A DNA stretch of 64,000 nt. It comes from Pictodentalium vernedei. Its lineage: Eukaryota > Mollusca > Scaphopoda > Dentaliida > Dentaliidae. Shown here piece after piece: positions 12,241 through 20,564 of the stretch. The stretch spans positions 254,431,597 through 254,495,596 of the forward strand of contig CM062290.1 of the NCBI GenBank assembly GCA_031216915.1, in the 5' to 3' direction. The position numbers and the translations under genes were made by a program. Positions within the stretch are counted from its first letter, which is position 1. The number at the start of each line of letters is the position of its first letter. The notes under the pieces were generated by a model. The model saw only the letters and a list, made by a program, of their open reading frames with translations, was not told the origin of the DNA and made no database searches.

Positions 12241-13482
12241 TTAGTAATACAGGATAGGTGCTAGCAGCATGGAAATGTGGACAAACGTTCACCGTTCCCC
12301 ATCACACCATCAATGGTTCACGATTTTGAAAAATGTTAAAGCAATTTAAACGAATTATAATTTATGTAATCTAACATAAATGTAATCCAACCAGCAGTGA
12401 CAATAAATGGACTCTTCTTACCATGAATAGAAGATATCATAGAGTGGCATAACGCTATTTCCCAATGCAACCAACTGACTACTTCCACAAACTCTCGTTA
12501 TGTAATTATGAATTTTAGTTATATACATGTACATGTTTGAGTAAAATGCAGTGCTGTCATTGATCAATCAAACCTTAGGCTTTGTGGGCAGCCTTCAAAC
12601 CAGTTCCTTTCAATTTGTGATATACTGCCAGAAAGGCTGAACCATCAAACAGTCAGGACATTATATCTTATTGATATTAATACTATTATTGACAGCGGAA
12701 ACTCTCTATCTTTTTGATAGAGAGTTTACCAACGAGGAAACTCAATAGTATAAACAGTCTGTTAATAGGGAATCAGTTTAGTTGATATGAAATTCAGCCA
12801 TTTTCCCCTGTGTATAGCACATGTTGAGGAAGATACTGGATGTCTGGTTAGAAACCTGGCATATGATATCAGAAAACTTTGCAAACACATATAAGCCACC
12901 TGGTTGGGTTATCTTATAATAGAAATAAAATTAACTTCTTTTCAAATAAACTATAGAAATCTGAGGTGACAAAGAATAAAATTAAATCGTAGAATAAAGA
13001 GTGTTGGGATCATCTGAGTCAGAAAGGATGCACCTGTGTATTATATTTCAGTGCGATCAAGCAGAATGTTGCACAAAACTGCTTGGAAAGTGACTATCCT
13101 GTCCCTGGTCCTGTAACCGATTTTTAGGAAATAGGTTTCAAGCCTCTGAGTTGAATGAACAGCCTTCAATATATTGCAGAATAATACTGACATTCATTGC
13201 GTAAAACGTTATGCAATATAAATCACATGGGCGTCACTCAACACATCAGAGCCCAAAAAGTTGCAAAATGCATCCTGACCAAATTTGGAGAGATATGGTA
13301 GACCTTTTCAACTCACATGATCACTATTTCTTTCTTACTTTCTCAGATGACTTGCTAAGATGAAACAACTTAGTTGAATTATTGATAGTATTTGAAACAT
13401 GTTAGACTGAGAAGCCAGAATGACTACGTTTGAGACTCGGGGTGATGGCAACGTGTGTGACACAAAACAGACAGATTAGAAA
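12241..13482. other. no gene; one short hairpin
   Basis: AT-rich non-coding DNA. The only structure I see is a perfect 12-bp hairpin at 12,699-12,727 (AAACTCTCTATC, TTTTT loop, GATAGAGAGTTT). Confidence 0.5.
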
Positions 13483-13511
13483 TCCATCCTCCATAAACTC
13501 TGTGCTGTTTT
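13483..13511. repeat. left outer fragment of a MITE split by the Polinton
   Basis: This sequence plus the ACCCTG target copy continues at 31,517 (GCCGATATGAGTAGTGC...). Read across the insertion, it forms one arm of an inverted repeat whose partner arm lies at about 31,736-31,792 (reverse complement TTCATAAATTCTACACTG... against CTCCATAAACTCTGTGCTG...). The Polinton therefore landed inside a pre-existing palindromic DNA element. Confidence 0.75.
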
Positions 13512-13517
13512 ACCCTG
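13512..13517. repeat. 6-bp target site duplication, left copy
   Basis: ACCCTG, identical to 31,511-31,516 and directly abutting the AGTAG terminus of the element. Polintons characteristically make 6-bp duplications. Confidence 0.93.
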
Positions 13518-13917
13518 AGTAGGTATAAAAGGCGGATACACGATCACTTGTACATGTACGTGTACAAGATACGCACACGATGCGTTCACCAACGTGGAAT
13601 TCAGTGTTAAATCACACGCTTGTTCACAAAAACTGTACATGATTTTGAATCGGCTCATGTACAGTCAGTGACTCCTAGATCGCGCTTTTAGCGTTCAAAT
13701 ACTCGTGGTGAACGCATCGTGTGCGTGTGTTGTACATCTTCGGTTGTATCGTGTACGTGATTTTTGGTCTACGTTCGCATCGCAGATCAGACCCACCGAT
13801 CCATCGTCGGCGAACGCGAGCGAAGGCAAAAGATTCTGGCTCATCATCAAAAAACAGTTTTGGAGTTTCTAAATCAGTGATTCAGAACCCGCAATTGCGT
13901 TGGTACATGATTTAGAA
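13518..13917 (+). repeat. left terminal inverted repeat (400 bp)
   Basis: Matches the reverse complement of 31,211-31,510 at high identity from the very end (AGTAGGTATAAAAGGCGG) to TGATTTAGAA. The left copy is longer because about 103 bp (13,560-13,662) are present only here, bounded by the short direct repeat CATGTAC. That extra segment includes 13,571-13,590, a perfect 20-nt reverse complement of 13,707-13,726 within the same TIR. Confidence 0.93.
13524..13532 (+). promoter_or_regulatory. TATA-box-like sequence inside the TIR end
   Basis: TATAAAAGG lies 6 bp from the left terminus. Because it is inside the inverted repeat, the right end carries the same sequence (31,496-31,504 on the minus strand), so both ends could drive inward transcription. 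Function is inferred from sequence only. Confidence 0.4.
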
Positions 13918-14044
13918 CTCTCCCTTGTTGTTTTTGAAGCGGTGGGGGTTTTTTTGTTCAAAAAGAGTCGATTGTGAATATATAGCCAGTATTATAGACA
14001 TTGATGTTTTCTGTTGATGGGATGGATAAAAATTGAGTTTTGGG

Positions 14045-14097
14045 TTTTTTTTTTGAGAATTCCTCCACTATGAGAAAATTCTCAAAAAAAAAAAAAA
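14045..14097. other. hairpin with T-run and A-run arms
   Basis: T10-GAGAATT pairs with AATTCTC-A14 across a 15-nt loop. It could be a replication, packaging or transcription-end signal; nothing in the sequence decides which. Confidence 0.6.
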
Positions 14098-14107
14098 CAC
14101 TCAGCTG

Positions 14108-14130
14108 ATCGAGCGATCGAATCGCTCGAT
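14108..14130. other. perfect 10-bp hairpin
   Basis: ATCGAGCGAT, CGA loop, ATCGCTCGAT. It lies immediately after the T/A hairpin in the subterminal region. Confidence 0.6.
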
Positions 14131-14557
14131 TCTCGTAATAAAAACTCGATCTGAACGAAGAGTGTCTGTGCGTTGGAAATTTGCAAACCCTGTTAAGCGT
14201 TCGTTAAATAAAGTCAAGAAACACTTATCGGAATGTTTAAAACGCATTCTCCGCTCAGTTAGGTTTCGAGTGGTAAAATTTTTAATATATTCACGATAGC
14301 AATCGGAGAGAGAGATTTGTTAAAAATCAGTTTTCCATTGTGTGTTGCAACTGTCTAACAGTCATCAAAAAAAAGGATTTTCTCTTAATTCGACACTCGA
14401 TGAATTGATGTGTGAATGAATGCAGGTCTTTTGACAAAATGTAAACACCGATGTCAAAAAATGCGTTAAATCAGAAACCGGTTTGTCATGTACTGTTTAG
14501 ACGTTTTTTTTAAACACCAATTAACACAGTCAGTTTGAGATGTGATTTTTTTTCAGA

Positions 14558-14577
14558 TTATTATATATATTATATTA
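14558..14577 (+). promoter_or_regulatory. TATATATA promoter motif upstream of the first gene
   Basis: ATTATTATATATATTATATT followed by AAGACGGAAAGAG, about 95-105 bp upstream of the ATG at 14,666. Same architecture (TATA run, then purine tract) as upstream of other blocks in this element. Confidence 0.5.
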
Positions 14578-14665
14578 AGACGGAAAGAGTTAAAAACACA
14601 AAAACATAAAATATATAATTAAACATTTAATTTTGAAAAATAAATAAAAACAATTAAAACAAAAG

Positions 14666-15575
14666 ATGTTTTTCCAGATGGATCCTAGACGCCGAGATCG
14701 AATTTTAGCCAGGTATTTAAGTGCTAAGAAGGCGATTCAGGCAGCTGATAGGAGCAGACGTCTCGGTGAGATGGAACTCACACGCGAAGCCACAAAAATA
14801 TTTAAACCCGTGACGGAGGGTCAAGAGCGAAGCAGGAAGGAGATAGTCGAAGAATTGAGACCCATAAAGGAGAGTTCTTTGAGAATGGGTTCGTTGCCTC
14901 CTAGTTTTGGAAATCGGTATTCCGTTCAATCTACACCGGATTACGTTCCCACGGGAATTCAAACAGATATGAGCGAGTCTGATGATACGGCTTCGACTAT
15001 CACCACTGATAGCATCGCATCGTCCGATGATGATGGTGGCGTAAGAGAGATCTGTTGTATGGAATTCGCGAGGATCCGAGCGGTAGGAAATTCGTGGGCG
15101 ACACTGAAGTGGAAATGGACGATGATGAATTGATCGTGGGTTCGAATAAATATAAAGTAACCGATGGTCTGCAGAGATTGCTCCTTTTCGACAAGCCTGG
15201 AGATTACATGGATCCGGATTTCGACAATTACGGAGACATTCTGGTTCAGACCCACGCCATGAATAGAAATAACGATGCCAGAGAGACGAGACCCAAAGCC
15301 AACAGAGGTTACAAGTGGACGAAAATAGTGAAGCCCATATGGAATGCGAACAAGAAGTTCGTCGAATCGATGACCGGCAAAGGGGTGAAAACCACCACTT
15401 TTCTTCCGAGCGATCCCGACGCTCTGTCTCAGAGATTGAGTTTGTTGATGGGGAGCAGACGGGCTGGAAATACGGATTAGATAATCAGATAGTTGCCATA
15501 TCTGAAGAATTGTTGAGACAGAAGGTTTTGAATAAAAACCAGTATAAAAGGCTGATGAACGAATTGAAGGATTGA
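14666..15575 (+). pseudogene. DUF8207-like Polinton protein, two frameshifts
   Basis: Role unknown. Three overlapping frames together resemble a protein common in animal Polintons. Part one (14,666 to about 15,045) has a basic helical N-terminus (MDPRRRDRILARYLSAKKA) and an acidic Ser/Asp/Thr-rich linker. Part two (about 15,034-15,480) carries the conserved core: YGIREDPSGRKFVG, then an IVGSNKYKVTDGLQRLL segment and a DFDNYGDILVQT segment. The C-terminal helix (LDNQIVAISEELLRQKV) lies in the third frame and ends at 15,575. The first break is near the GATGATGATGG run at about 15,025-15,045, the second at about 15,465-15,480. The start could be ATG 14,666 or the internal ATG 14,678. I recall the core as DUF8207-like; that name should be treated as tentative. 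It is the first gene of the plus-strand block. Confidence 0.7.
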
Positions 15576-15740
15576 TGTGAATATAATAATAATAAGTAGA
15601 GAGAGAGAAACAAACAAACAAACAAACAAACCAAAAAATAAAACAGTAAATTCTTACACTAGAATAATAAAAGTATTTAAAACGACAAAACGATTTACCA
15701 GTGAAAAAAACCCACAAAATATATCATAAAAAATAAAAAT

Positions 15741-16121
15741 ATGTTGGTGATAAAGAACAGGGGATACGTCAGGACTTACGTTCAAGGCGGTTCTGGCATC
15801 GTCGATTCTATAATGCGAGCGTTCACGAGCAATGCGGGTAGAAAACTCGCATCGACCGCGTTTGAGGTCGGTAAGAAGACGGCTTTGGATGCTGGTAAGA
15901 AAGCCGCTTCCGAAGCCAGTGGTAGGATAGCTTCTGTGGCTGGCAAGAGGGCAGCCGACGCGTTGATCGACAAGTTGATCAGTCCGCCGGCGAAGCGAGC
16001 TGCGTTAGAGCGAACGTCGAAAAGTTGGAAAGATTTTAGGGATGCCGTGGTGCCCATACAAGATTTAGCCAAAATAACGAGTGGATCCGGATTGAAGAGA
16101 ACTCGCGACGGTGCGATATAA
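15741..16121 (+). CDS. small Ala/Lys-rich protein, possible core or minor virion protein
   Basis: Intact 126-codon frame. It has a Gly-containing N-terminal stretch (YVQGGSGIVDSIMRAF), then a long Ala/Lys/Gly-rich amphipathic region (residues about 30-85, with repeated GKKAA / GKRAA units) and a basic end (GLKRTRDGAI). Small basic Ala-rich proteins near the ATPase and penton genes of adenovirus-related elements are often DNA-condensing or minor capsid proteins, so a virion role is an inference from composition and position. It lies about 165 bp after the preceding gene in an A-rich spacer, and 130 bp before the ATPase. No catalytic motif is visible. Confidence 0.75.
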   Translation: MLVIKNRGYVRTYVQGGSGIVDSIMRAFTSNAGRKLASTAFEVGKKTALDAGKKAASEASGRIASVAGKRAADALIDKLISPPAKRAALERTSKSWKDFRDAVVPIQDLAKITSGSGLKRTRDGAI

Positions 16122-16253
16122 ACAAAATAATAATAATAACAACATTAAAAACAGAGTTTGAAAAAACATAAAAAATTTGTGTTTGAAAAGAATCTAAAAT
16201 AACAGACAAAAAAAAAATAAATAAAATAAAAATAAAAGATAAACATTAAAGAT

Positions 16254-17072
16254 ATGTCTTGGAACGACGCCGCGACCAAGAGGTCGAATAACGAGTACTT
16301 TCCCAAGAGCGTAAGAGGTTTGATAGTGGGAAAATCGAATTGTGGAAAGACCAATCTGTTGATGAATCTGTTGTCCCGACCCGACTGGTTGGATTACGAC
16401 AGATTGTTCGTGTTTGGCAAGAGCTTGTTTCAACCCGAATACAGATTGCTTCGAGAGTGCATGGATCGCAGATTGCCCAAGGACGTCATAGCCAGAATCT
16501 TTGACAGTAGGGAGGAATTCGACAAGTGTGGAGCTCCGCTCTCGACCATTTTGGACGGCGCGGCGACGGAGCTGACGAAGAGAAATGCATCTTCGAACGT
16601 CGAGTGTCGATTTTACGAGAACGCTAGCGACGTTCCGGATCCTAGGGAACTGAAATCGGAAGATAAGAATCTCATGATTTTCGACGATCTGCTTTTGGAG
16701 AGACAGAACCGATGCGAATCGTATTACGTTAGGGGTCGACACAGTAACGTGGACTGTTTCTACCTGTCGCAGAATTATTTTCGATTGCCCAGACAGACGA
16801 TAAGGGAGAACGCTAATTTTCTGTGTCTCTTTCGCCAAGATCTCAAGAATCTCAATCACATCTATGGCGATCACGTCGCAAACGACATGAGCGTTGTCGA
16901 ATTCAGGAGATTCTGCAAGAGGGTTTGGGATGGTGGACTTTACAATTTCGTCGTGATCGATTTGATGAGCGAATTTAATCGCGGAAAATATCAGTGCGGA
17001 TTCGACAAGTTTTATGTTCCCGATGGTGATGATAATAATAAGGTAGAGCGTGAAAATAAAAAACAAAATTAG
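16254..17072 (+). CDS. ATP: A32/FtsK-HerA-like genome packaging ATPase
   Basis: Intact 272-residue P-loop ATPase expected to pump the linear DNA genome into preformed capsids. Walker A is GKSNCGKT (about residues 26-33) after the family-typical hydrophobic strand RGLIVG. Walker B is LMIFDD (about 140-145). A downstream YLSQNYFRLPRQTIREN segment (about 170-186) matches the sensor/arginine region of Polinton and virophage ATPases. Size agrees with the 220-280 residues usual for the group. The start at 16,254 is preceded by an A-rich leader and followed at once by the conserved N-terminal strand. It lies between the small Ala/Lys-rich protein and the penton gene, as in many Polintons. It is one of the few core genes here without a break. 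Confidence 0.93.
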   Translation: MSWNDAATKRSNNEYFPKSVRGLIVGKSNCGKTNLLMNLLSRPDWLDYDRLFVFGKSLFQPEYRLLRECMDRRLPKDVIARIFDSREEFDKCGAPLSTILDGAATELTKRNASSNVECRFYENASDVPDPRELKSEDKNLMIFDDLLLERQNRCESYYVRGRHSNVDCFYLSQNYFRLPRQTIRENANFLCLFRQDLKNLNHIYGDHVANDMSVVEFRRFCKRVWDGGLYNFVVIDLMSEFNRGKYQCGFDKFYVPDGDDNNKVERENKKQN

Positions 17073-17139
17073 AAAAATAATAAAATCTTCAAATAATTAG
17101 TTTTGAATAATAAAAAAAAAAAAATAAAATTAAGATATA

Positions 17140-17895
17140 ATGTTCGAACATGGAGAATTGTTAGAACGGATAGCTGAGAATACGGCTGCGAAACAATCCA
17201 TTCAAATCGTGGTGAGTGGCGATTCGACTCGATTCGCTACGAAATTCGAACCTTCCATCGAATTGAACAGAGAGAAAAGTTACGAGATGGCGTTGGTGAA
17301 TCTGGAGACTTATTATTCCTTTCCCAACGTCACCGAAAAGAATAACTCGTTCAAGTATTCCGACGGAGTGGATTGGTTGGAGATTCGAATTCCCAAAGGG
17401 AGTTACGACATAGACGATTTGAACCATTACATTCAGACGTGAATGAAGACGGATGGAAAGGGAAGCAACAAGATCAGACTCGCTCCCAATCCTAATACCT
17501 TACAGACGATGTTGGATTTGGAAGATAATTTTCGTGTGGATTTCAACACGGACGATTCTATAGGCAAGATGTTGGGATTCGATCGAAAGATGTATCAAGG
17601 CCACGCGGCATCTGAAAATACGGTCGACATTCTCGCTGTCAATAGCATTCTGGTGAATGTGGACGTGATTGCCGGAAGCTACGTGAATGGTGGCGCTCAA
17701 CCGACGATCTATTCCTTCTTTCCAAACGTGTCGCCGGGTTATAAGATCGTGGAGCGACCTCGAAATTTAGTTTATCTACCAGTGATTTTAGACACGTTGT
17801 ATAGTCTCAAAACCACGTTGACGGATCAAAATGGTGAACTGTTAGATCTTCGCGGAGAGAGAGTGACGATACGATTTCACATAAGAGAAATATAA
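17140..17895 (+). pseudogene. mCP: penton-like minor capsid protein with one in-frame TGA
   Basis: The single frame 17,140-17,895 (about 250 codons) is interrupted only by TGA at 17,440-17,442, between ...LNHYIQT and MKTDGKGS. The N-terminal part holds YEMALVNLETYYSFPNV and WLEIRIPKGSYDIDDL; the C-terminal part holds the LGF motif, INSILVNVDV-like strand (AVNSILVNVDVIAGSY), IYSFFPNVSPGYKIVE and a final RGERVTIRFHIREI. These match the widespread Polinton minor capsid (penton) protein that forms the pentamer at capsid vertices. The gene sits directly after the packaging ATPase. If the TGA is real, the product is truncated to 100 residues; read-through or an assembly error cannot be excluded. 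Confidence 0.85.
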
Positions 17896-17915
17896 AAAGC
17901 AAAAAAAAAAAAAAT

Positions 17916-17932
17916 ATTATATATATATATAG
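17916..17932 (+). promoter_or_regulatory. TATATATA promoter motif
   Basis: A TATATATATATATA run followed by GATAACAAAAATAAAA, about 115-130 bp upstream of ATG 18,046. Confidence 0.5.
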
Positions 17933-18045
17933 ATAACAAAAATAAAATAAACGGTAATATTAATTTTTACAAAATTATTTTAATATAATTATTAAACATG
18001 AAACAATTGAAGTAAATATATTTAAAAAAAAAAACAAACAGAATT

Positions 18046-18657
18046 ATGACAGAATACGTGGTTAAAAACGTGAACATATCCACAGGACAGAGGAAGAAAC
18101 TTAAGAGAGCGTTAACAACTCGAGGCGAGGTGGTGAGATTCAAATTCACTCACGAAGATCTGACGAGAGGCGGACAGGATTCGATCGCCTGGACCAGAAG
18201 TCAAATCAAAAGGATGGAGAAAGCGATTCGCGATGCAAGAGGGTTGGCGGTGAGATTGAGTCCCGCTCAATTGAGATACAATTTGAGAATGAAAGGCGGT
18301 TTCCTACCGCTATTGGCAGGAATCGCCGCAAAAGCATTACCCTTCGCCGCAAAGGTGCTACCCTTTCTCGGAAAGACTCTCGGCGTGGGAGCTCTCACAG
18401 GACTCGCTAGTTCGGGAGTTGAGAAATTAATGGGTGGCGACGGACTGTTTTTGAAGAAGGGAGGAGCCATGTGTCGCGTTCACGTGGACGACAGCGGTAA
18501 AGGATTGTATCTGGAACCCGTTAGAGGTGGCAACTCTCTGAGAGGAAACGGTCTCTTTCTGAAGAGTGGACGGAACGTCGAGCGATACGGCAAGGGTTTG
18601 TTGCTCAGTGAGAATTCGCCATTTAAGAACATACCGATTTTGAATATGTTATTATAA
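18046..18657 (+). CDS. hydrophobic virion protein, adenovirus pX/pVI-like
   Basis: Intact 203-residue protein. The N-terminal 85 residues are basic (TGQRKKLKRALTTRGEVVRF...). A central GGFLPLLAGIAAKALPFAAK / VLPFLGKTLG hydrophobic-amphipathic stretch (about residues 84-115) could insert into or disrupt membranes. After it come three glycine-rich repeats of the type GLFLKKGG, GLYLEPVRGG, GLFLKSG, and a conserved C-terminus SPFKNIPILNMLL. This architecture recurs next to penton and ATPase genes in animal Polintons and adintoviruses, and resembles adenovirus pX/pVI-type internal proteins; assignment to membrane disruption or core binding is inference. No breaks. It has its own TATA-type motif upstream. 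Confidence 0.75.
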   Translation: MTEYVVKNVNISTGQRKKLKRALTTRGEVVRFKFTHEDLTRGGQDSIAWTRSQIKRMEKAIRDARGLAVRLSPAQLRYNLRMKGGFLPLLAGIAAKALPFAAKVLPFLGKTLGVGALTGLASSGVEKLMGGDGLFLKKGGAMCRVHVDDSGKGLYLEPVRGGNSLRGNGLFLKSGRNVERYGKGLLLSENSPFKNIPILNMLL

Positions 18658-18716
18658 ATATAAAAATTATATAAAATATATAAAATCATAGAAAGTATAA
18701 AGTAATATATTTTAAA

Positions 18717-19097
18717 ATGGGTGAAAAGGTGGAGAAACAAATTTATCACCTGGATGAAAAGGTGGAGAAACAATTTGACGATAATGACGAACATCGCGAG
18801 CCAGAGAGCGAAGAAATAAAAAAATGGTTAGACGCTAATGATGGATATCTAAGGAAAGAGATAGATAAAGCGCGGGATATACGGTTGGGAATGAGACGAT
18901 GCTTTCCACGGTCACCACTACCTTCTGAAGTGAATGGTTATGATGCTAGTGTTACCAAGAGATGCACAACATTCGTTCATAATTATGATTCGGATAAACA
19001 AAAATGTTACCATGAACGTATCACATCACAGAAAAAAGAAAAAAAGAAAAAGAAGAATCGACGCAGAAAGTTGAGAGAAAAGGAAACGTTATTATAA
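18717..19097 (+). CDS. small charged protein of unknown function
   Basis: Intact 126-codon frame. The N-terminus contains a 10-residue internal duplication (two EKVEKQ units, residues about 3-8 and 14-19), followed by an acidic stretch. The C-terminus is strongly basic (QKKEKKKKKNRRRKLREKE), like a nuclear localisation or nucleic-acid-binding tail. I recognise no family. It is the last gene of the first plus-strand block and ends about 35 bp before the palindromic junction at 19,131. Confidence 0.6.
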   Translation: MGEKVEKQIYHLDEKVEKQFDDNDEHREPESEEIKKWLDANDGYLRKEIDKARDIRLGMRRCFPRSPLPSEVNGYDASVTKRCTTFVHNYDSDKQKCYHERITSQKKEKKKKKNRRRKLREKETLL

Positions 19098-19130
19098 TAT
19101 ATTATGATGATAGTGAAGAAGAAGGAAAAC

Positions 19131-19182
19131 AAAAAAAAAAAAAAAAAGTAAATGAGATCTCATTTACTTTTTTTTTTTTTTT
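19131..19182. terminator. palindrome at a convergent gene junction
   Basis: A17, the perfect 20-bp palindrome GTAAATGAGATCTCATTTAC, then T15. It lies between the 3' ends of a plus-strand gene (ends 19,097) and a minus-strand gene (ends 19,220) and is symmetrical, so it may end transcription from both sides. Role inferred from position and symmetry. Confidence 0.65.
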
Positions 19183-19219
19183 CATTTTTTTCTTCGCTAA
19201 AAATCAGTCACTCTATTGT

Positions 19220-19693
19220 TTATATTTCCAAGTCCGTTATTAGCATGTTGACACTCGTGTCTACTCCTTTTTCGAAAACGTGTTGAATGTTTATCTTTAC
19301 TCTTTTGAGTTTTTTTACATCGGTCAACTCGCTCTCACCACCCAATTTCTTCACGAGTTCGAATGAGATGTTTGGAAATATGTAATTTCCATAGGGCAAT
19401 GACAAATCGTCCTTGTCGAATTCTCTATTTTCGGTGATGACGATGTTCTGCAGATCGCTTTGATACTCGTAAATCAAATCGATCGCGGCTTCATCCAATT
19501 TCAGAGGCATCTTATATTTCTCGTATTTGTGGTCTGAGCCCTTCATCTCAACATCGTTCAATTCGATGGGATTGTGTCGTTGTAATCTATAGATTTTATG
19601 ACCGAATTTCTTATACATTTCGACTCGTTCCAATTTCAATTCACATCTTTTAGGTGTTGTTGTCTTCATGCTTTTAGGTGTTGTTGTCTTCAT
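19220..19693 (-). CDS. accessory protein, tandem paralogue 1 (157 aa)
   Basis: Intact. No family recognised. It shares its whole length with the neighbour at 19,936-20,385: common blocks include the KRC-LKL N-terminus, PIELN-VEM, the KVDEAA/KLDEAA-DL-YEYQS helix, ENREFD/EDREFD, VKK-GGES, KKLKRVK and an identical C-terminal TDLEI. It is soluble-looking, with no signal peptide or membrane segment. Its N-terminus contains a 24-bp tandem duplication (19,647-19,670 and 19,671-19,694) giving two MKTTTPK units, so translation may start at either ATG. Two TATA-type motifs lie upstream. The duplication and rapid divergence suggest an accessory gene under host-interaction pressure, but that is inference. 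Confidence 0.7.
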   Translation of the reverse strand: MKTTTPKSMKTTTPKRCELKLERVEMYKKFGHKIYRLQRHNPIELNDVEMKGSDHKYEKYKMPLKLDEAAIDLIYEYQSDLQNIVITENREFDKDDLSLPYGNYIFPNISFELVKKLGGESELTDVKKLKRVKINIQHVFEKGVDTSVNMLITDLEI

Positions 19694-19935
19694 GATCGAT
19701 TATTTGTTTTTTTTTTGTTTTTTATGAATTCTTGCAAATAATGTATATTTTAAATTTTGTATTTAAATAATAATTTGTTAAAAAAAAGTTTGTTATTTTT
19801 TTTTGGCTTTTTATATATATATAAAAGTTGTTTTTTTAATTTTCTTTAATGTAAAAATTTTTTAGTAAAAGTTTTTTTTTCTCTTTATATATATATAAAA
19901 AGTTAAATTTTTTTTAATTTCAATCTCTCTATTGT
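19694..19935. other. AT-rich spacer between the paralogues
   Basis: Contains two TATATATATA motifs (19,811-19,827 and 19,885-19,900) and long T/A tracts, with no ORF. It is shorter than 300 bases but likely holds the promoter of the 157-residue gene. Confidence 0.6.
19811..19827 (-). promoter_or_regulatory. TATATATA promoter motif
   Basis: On the minus strand: CTTTTATATATATATAA then AAAGCCAAAAAAAA, about 120-135 bp upstream of ATG 19,693. A second copy with the AAAGAGAAAAAAA tract lies at 19,885-19,900. Confidence 0.5.
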
Positions 19936-20385
19936 TTATATTTCCAAGTCCGTCATTAGCAAGTTGACATTCGTCATTTTTCCACATACGAAAATGGTGT
20001 GAATGTTCATCTTTACTCTTTTGAGTTTTTTATCATAGGCGAATGCGCTCTCACCACCCGATTTCTTCACGAGTTTGGGTGAGATTATTGGATATATGTA
20101 ACCTCCATAGGACAACAATAAATCACCCCTGTCGAATTCCCTGTCTTCGGCGATGATGATATTAATCAACAGTTCGCTTTGGTACTCGTAAAACAAATCG
20201 AGCGCGGCTTCATCCACTTTCAAACACATTCGATACTTGTGGTAGTAGCGCTCTAAGTCCACCATCTCGACCTCATTCAATTCGATGGGATCGTGTGGTT
20301 GTAATGTATAGATATTAAAACTGGATTTCTCATACTTTTCGTCTCGTTTCAATTTCAATCCGCATCTTTTAGATGTTGTTGTCAT
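19936..20385 (-). CDS. accessory protein, tandem paralogue 2 (149 aa)
   Basis: Intact paralogue of the 157-residue protein, about half of residues identical by eye, co-oriented and separated by 242 bp. It starts MTTTSKRCGLKLKRDEKY and ends LLMTDLEI. The differences are spread across the length, and both frames remain open, which suggests both copies were retained by selection rather than one decaying. No known domain recognised. It lies divergently from the polymerase gene, with a shared AT-rich region (20,386-20,564) between them. Confidence 0.7.
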   Translation of the reverse strand: MTTTSKRCGLKLKRDEKYEKSSFNIYTLQPHDPIELNEVEMVDLERYYHKYRMCLKVDEAALDLFYEYQSELLINIIIAEDREFDRGDLLLSYGGYIYPIISPKLVKKSGGESAFAYDKKLKRVKMNIHTIFVCGKMTNVNLLMTDLEI

Positions 20386-20484
20386 GATCGATTATTTGGT
20401 TTTTATGAATTCTTACAAATAATGTTTATTTTAAATTTTGTATTAAAAAAAATTGAATTTTAAAATTTAACTTTTTTTTTTTCT

Positions 20485-20497
20485 ATTATATATATAG
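20485..20497 (-). promoter_or_regulatory. TATATATA promoter motif in the divergent spacer
   Basis: On the minus strand CTATATATATAAT followed by AGAAAAAAAAAAAG, about 100-112 bp upstream of ATG 20,385. It also lies about 70-80 bp upstream of the proposed polymerase start at 20,565 on the other strand, so it may serve both. Confidence 0.5.
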
Positions 20498-20564
20498 AGT
20501 AAAAAAGCAAAACTTTTTTAACAAATTATTTAATACAAATTCAAAAAAAAAAATATTCTTACAA

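Larger units (their letters stand above)
13918..14665. other. non-coding left subterminal region with two hairpins
   Basis: AT-rich leader between the TIR and the first gene. It contains a T-run/A-run hairpin (14,045-14,097), a GC-richer perfect hairpin (14,108-14,130) and the TATA-type promoter motif at 14,558-14,577. No ORF is supported. Confidence 0.7.

Noticed and set aside
14959..15717. Long minus-strand ORF (252 codons) inside the element
   Set aside because: Antisense of the DUF8207-like gene; low-complexity leading part and no domain, while the plus strand carries conserved motifs.
16194..17066. 290-codon minus-strand ORF opposite the ATPase
   Set aside because: Shadow of the ATPase gene; the plus frame has Walker motifs and the minus frame has none.
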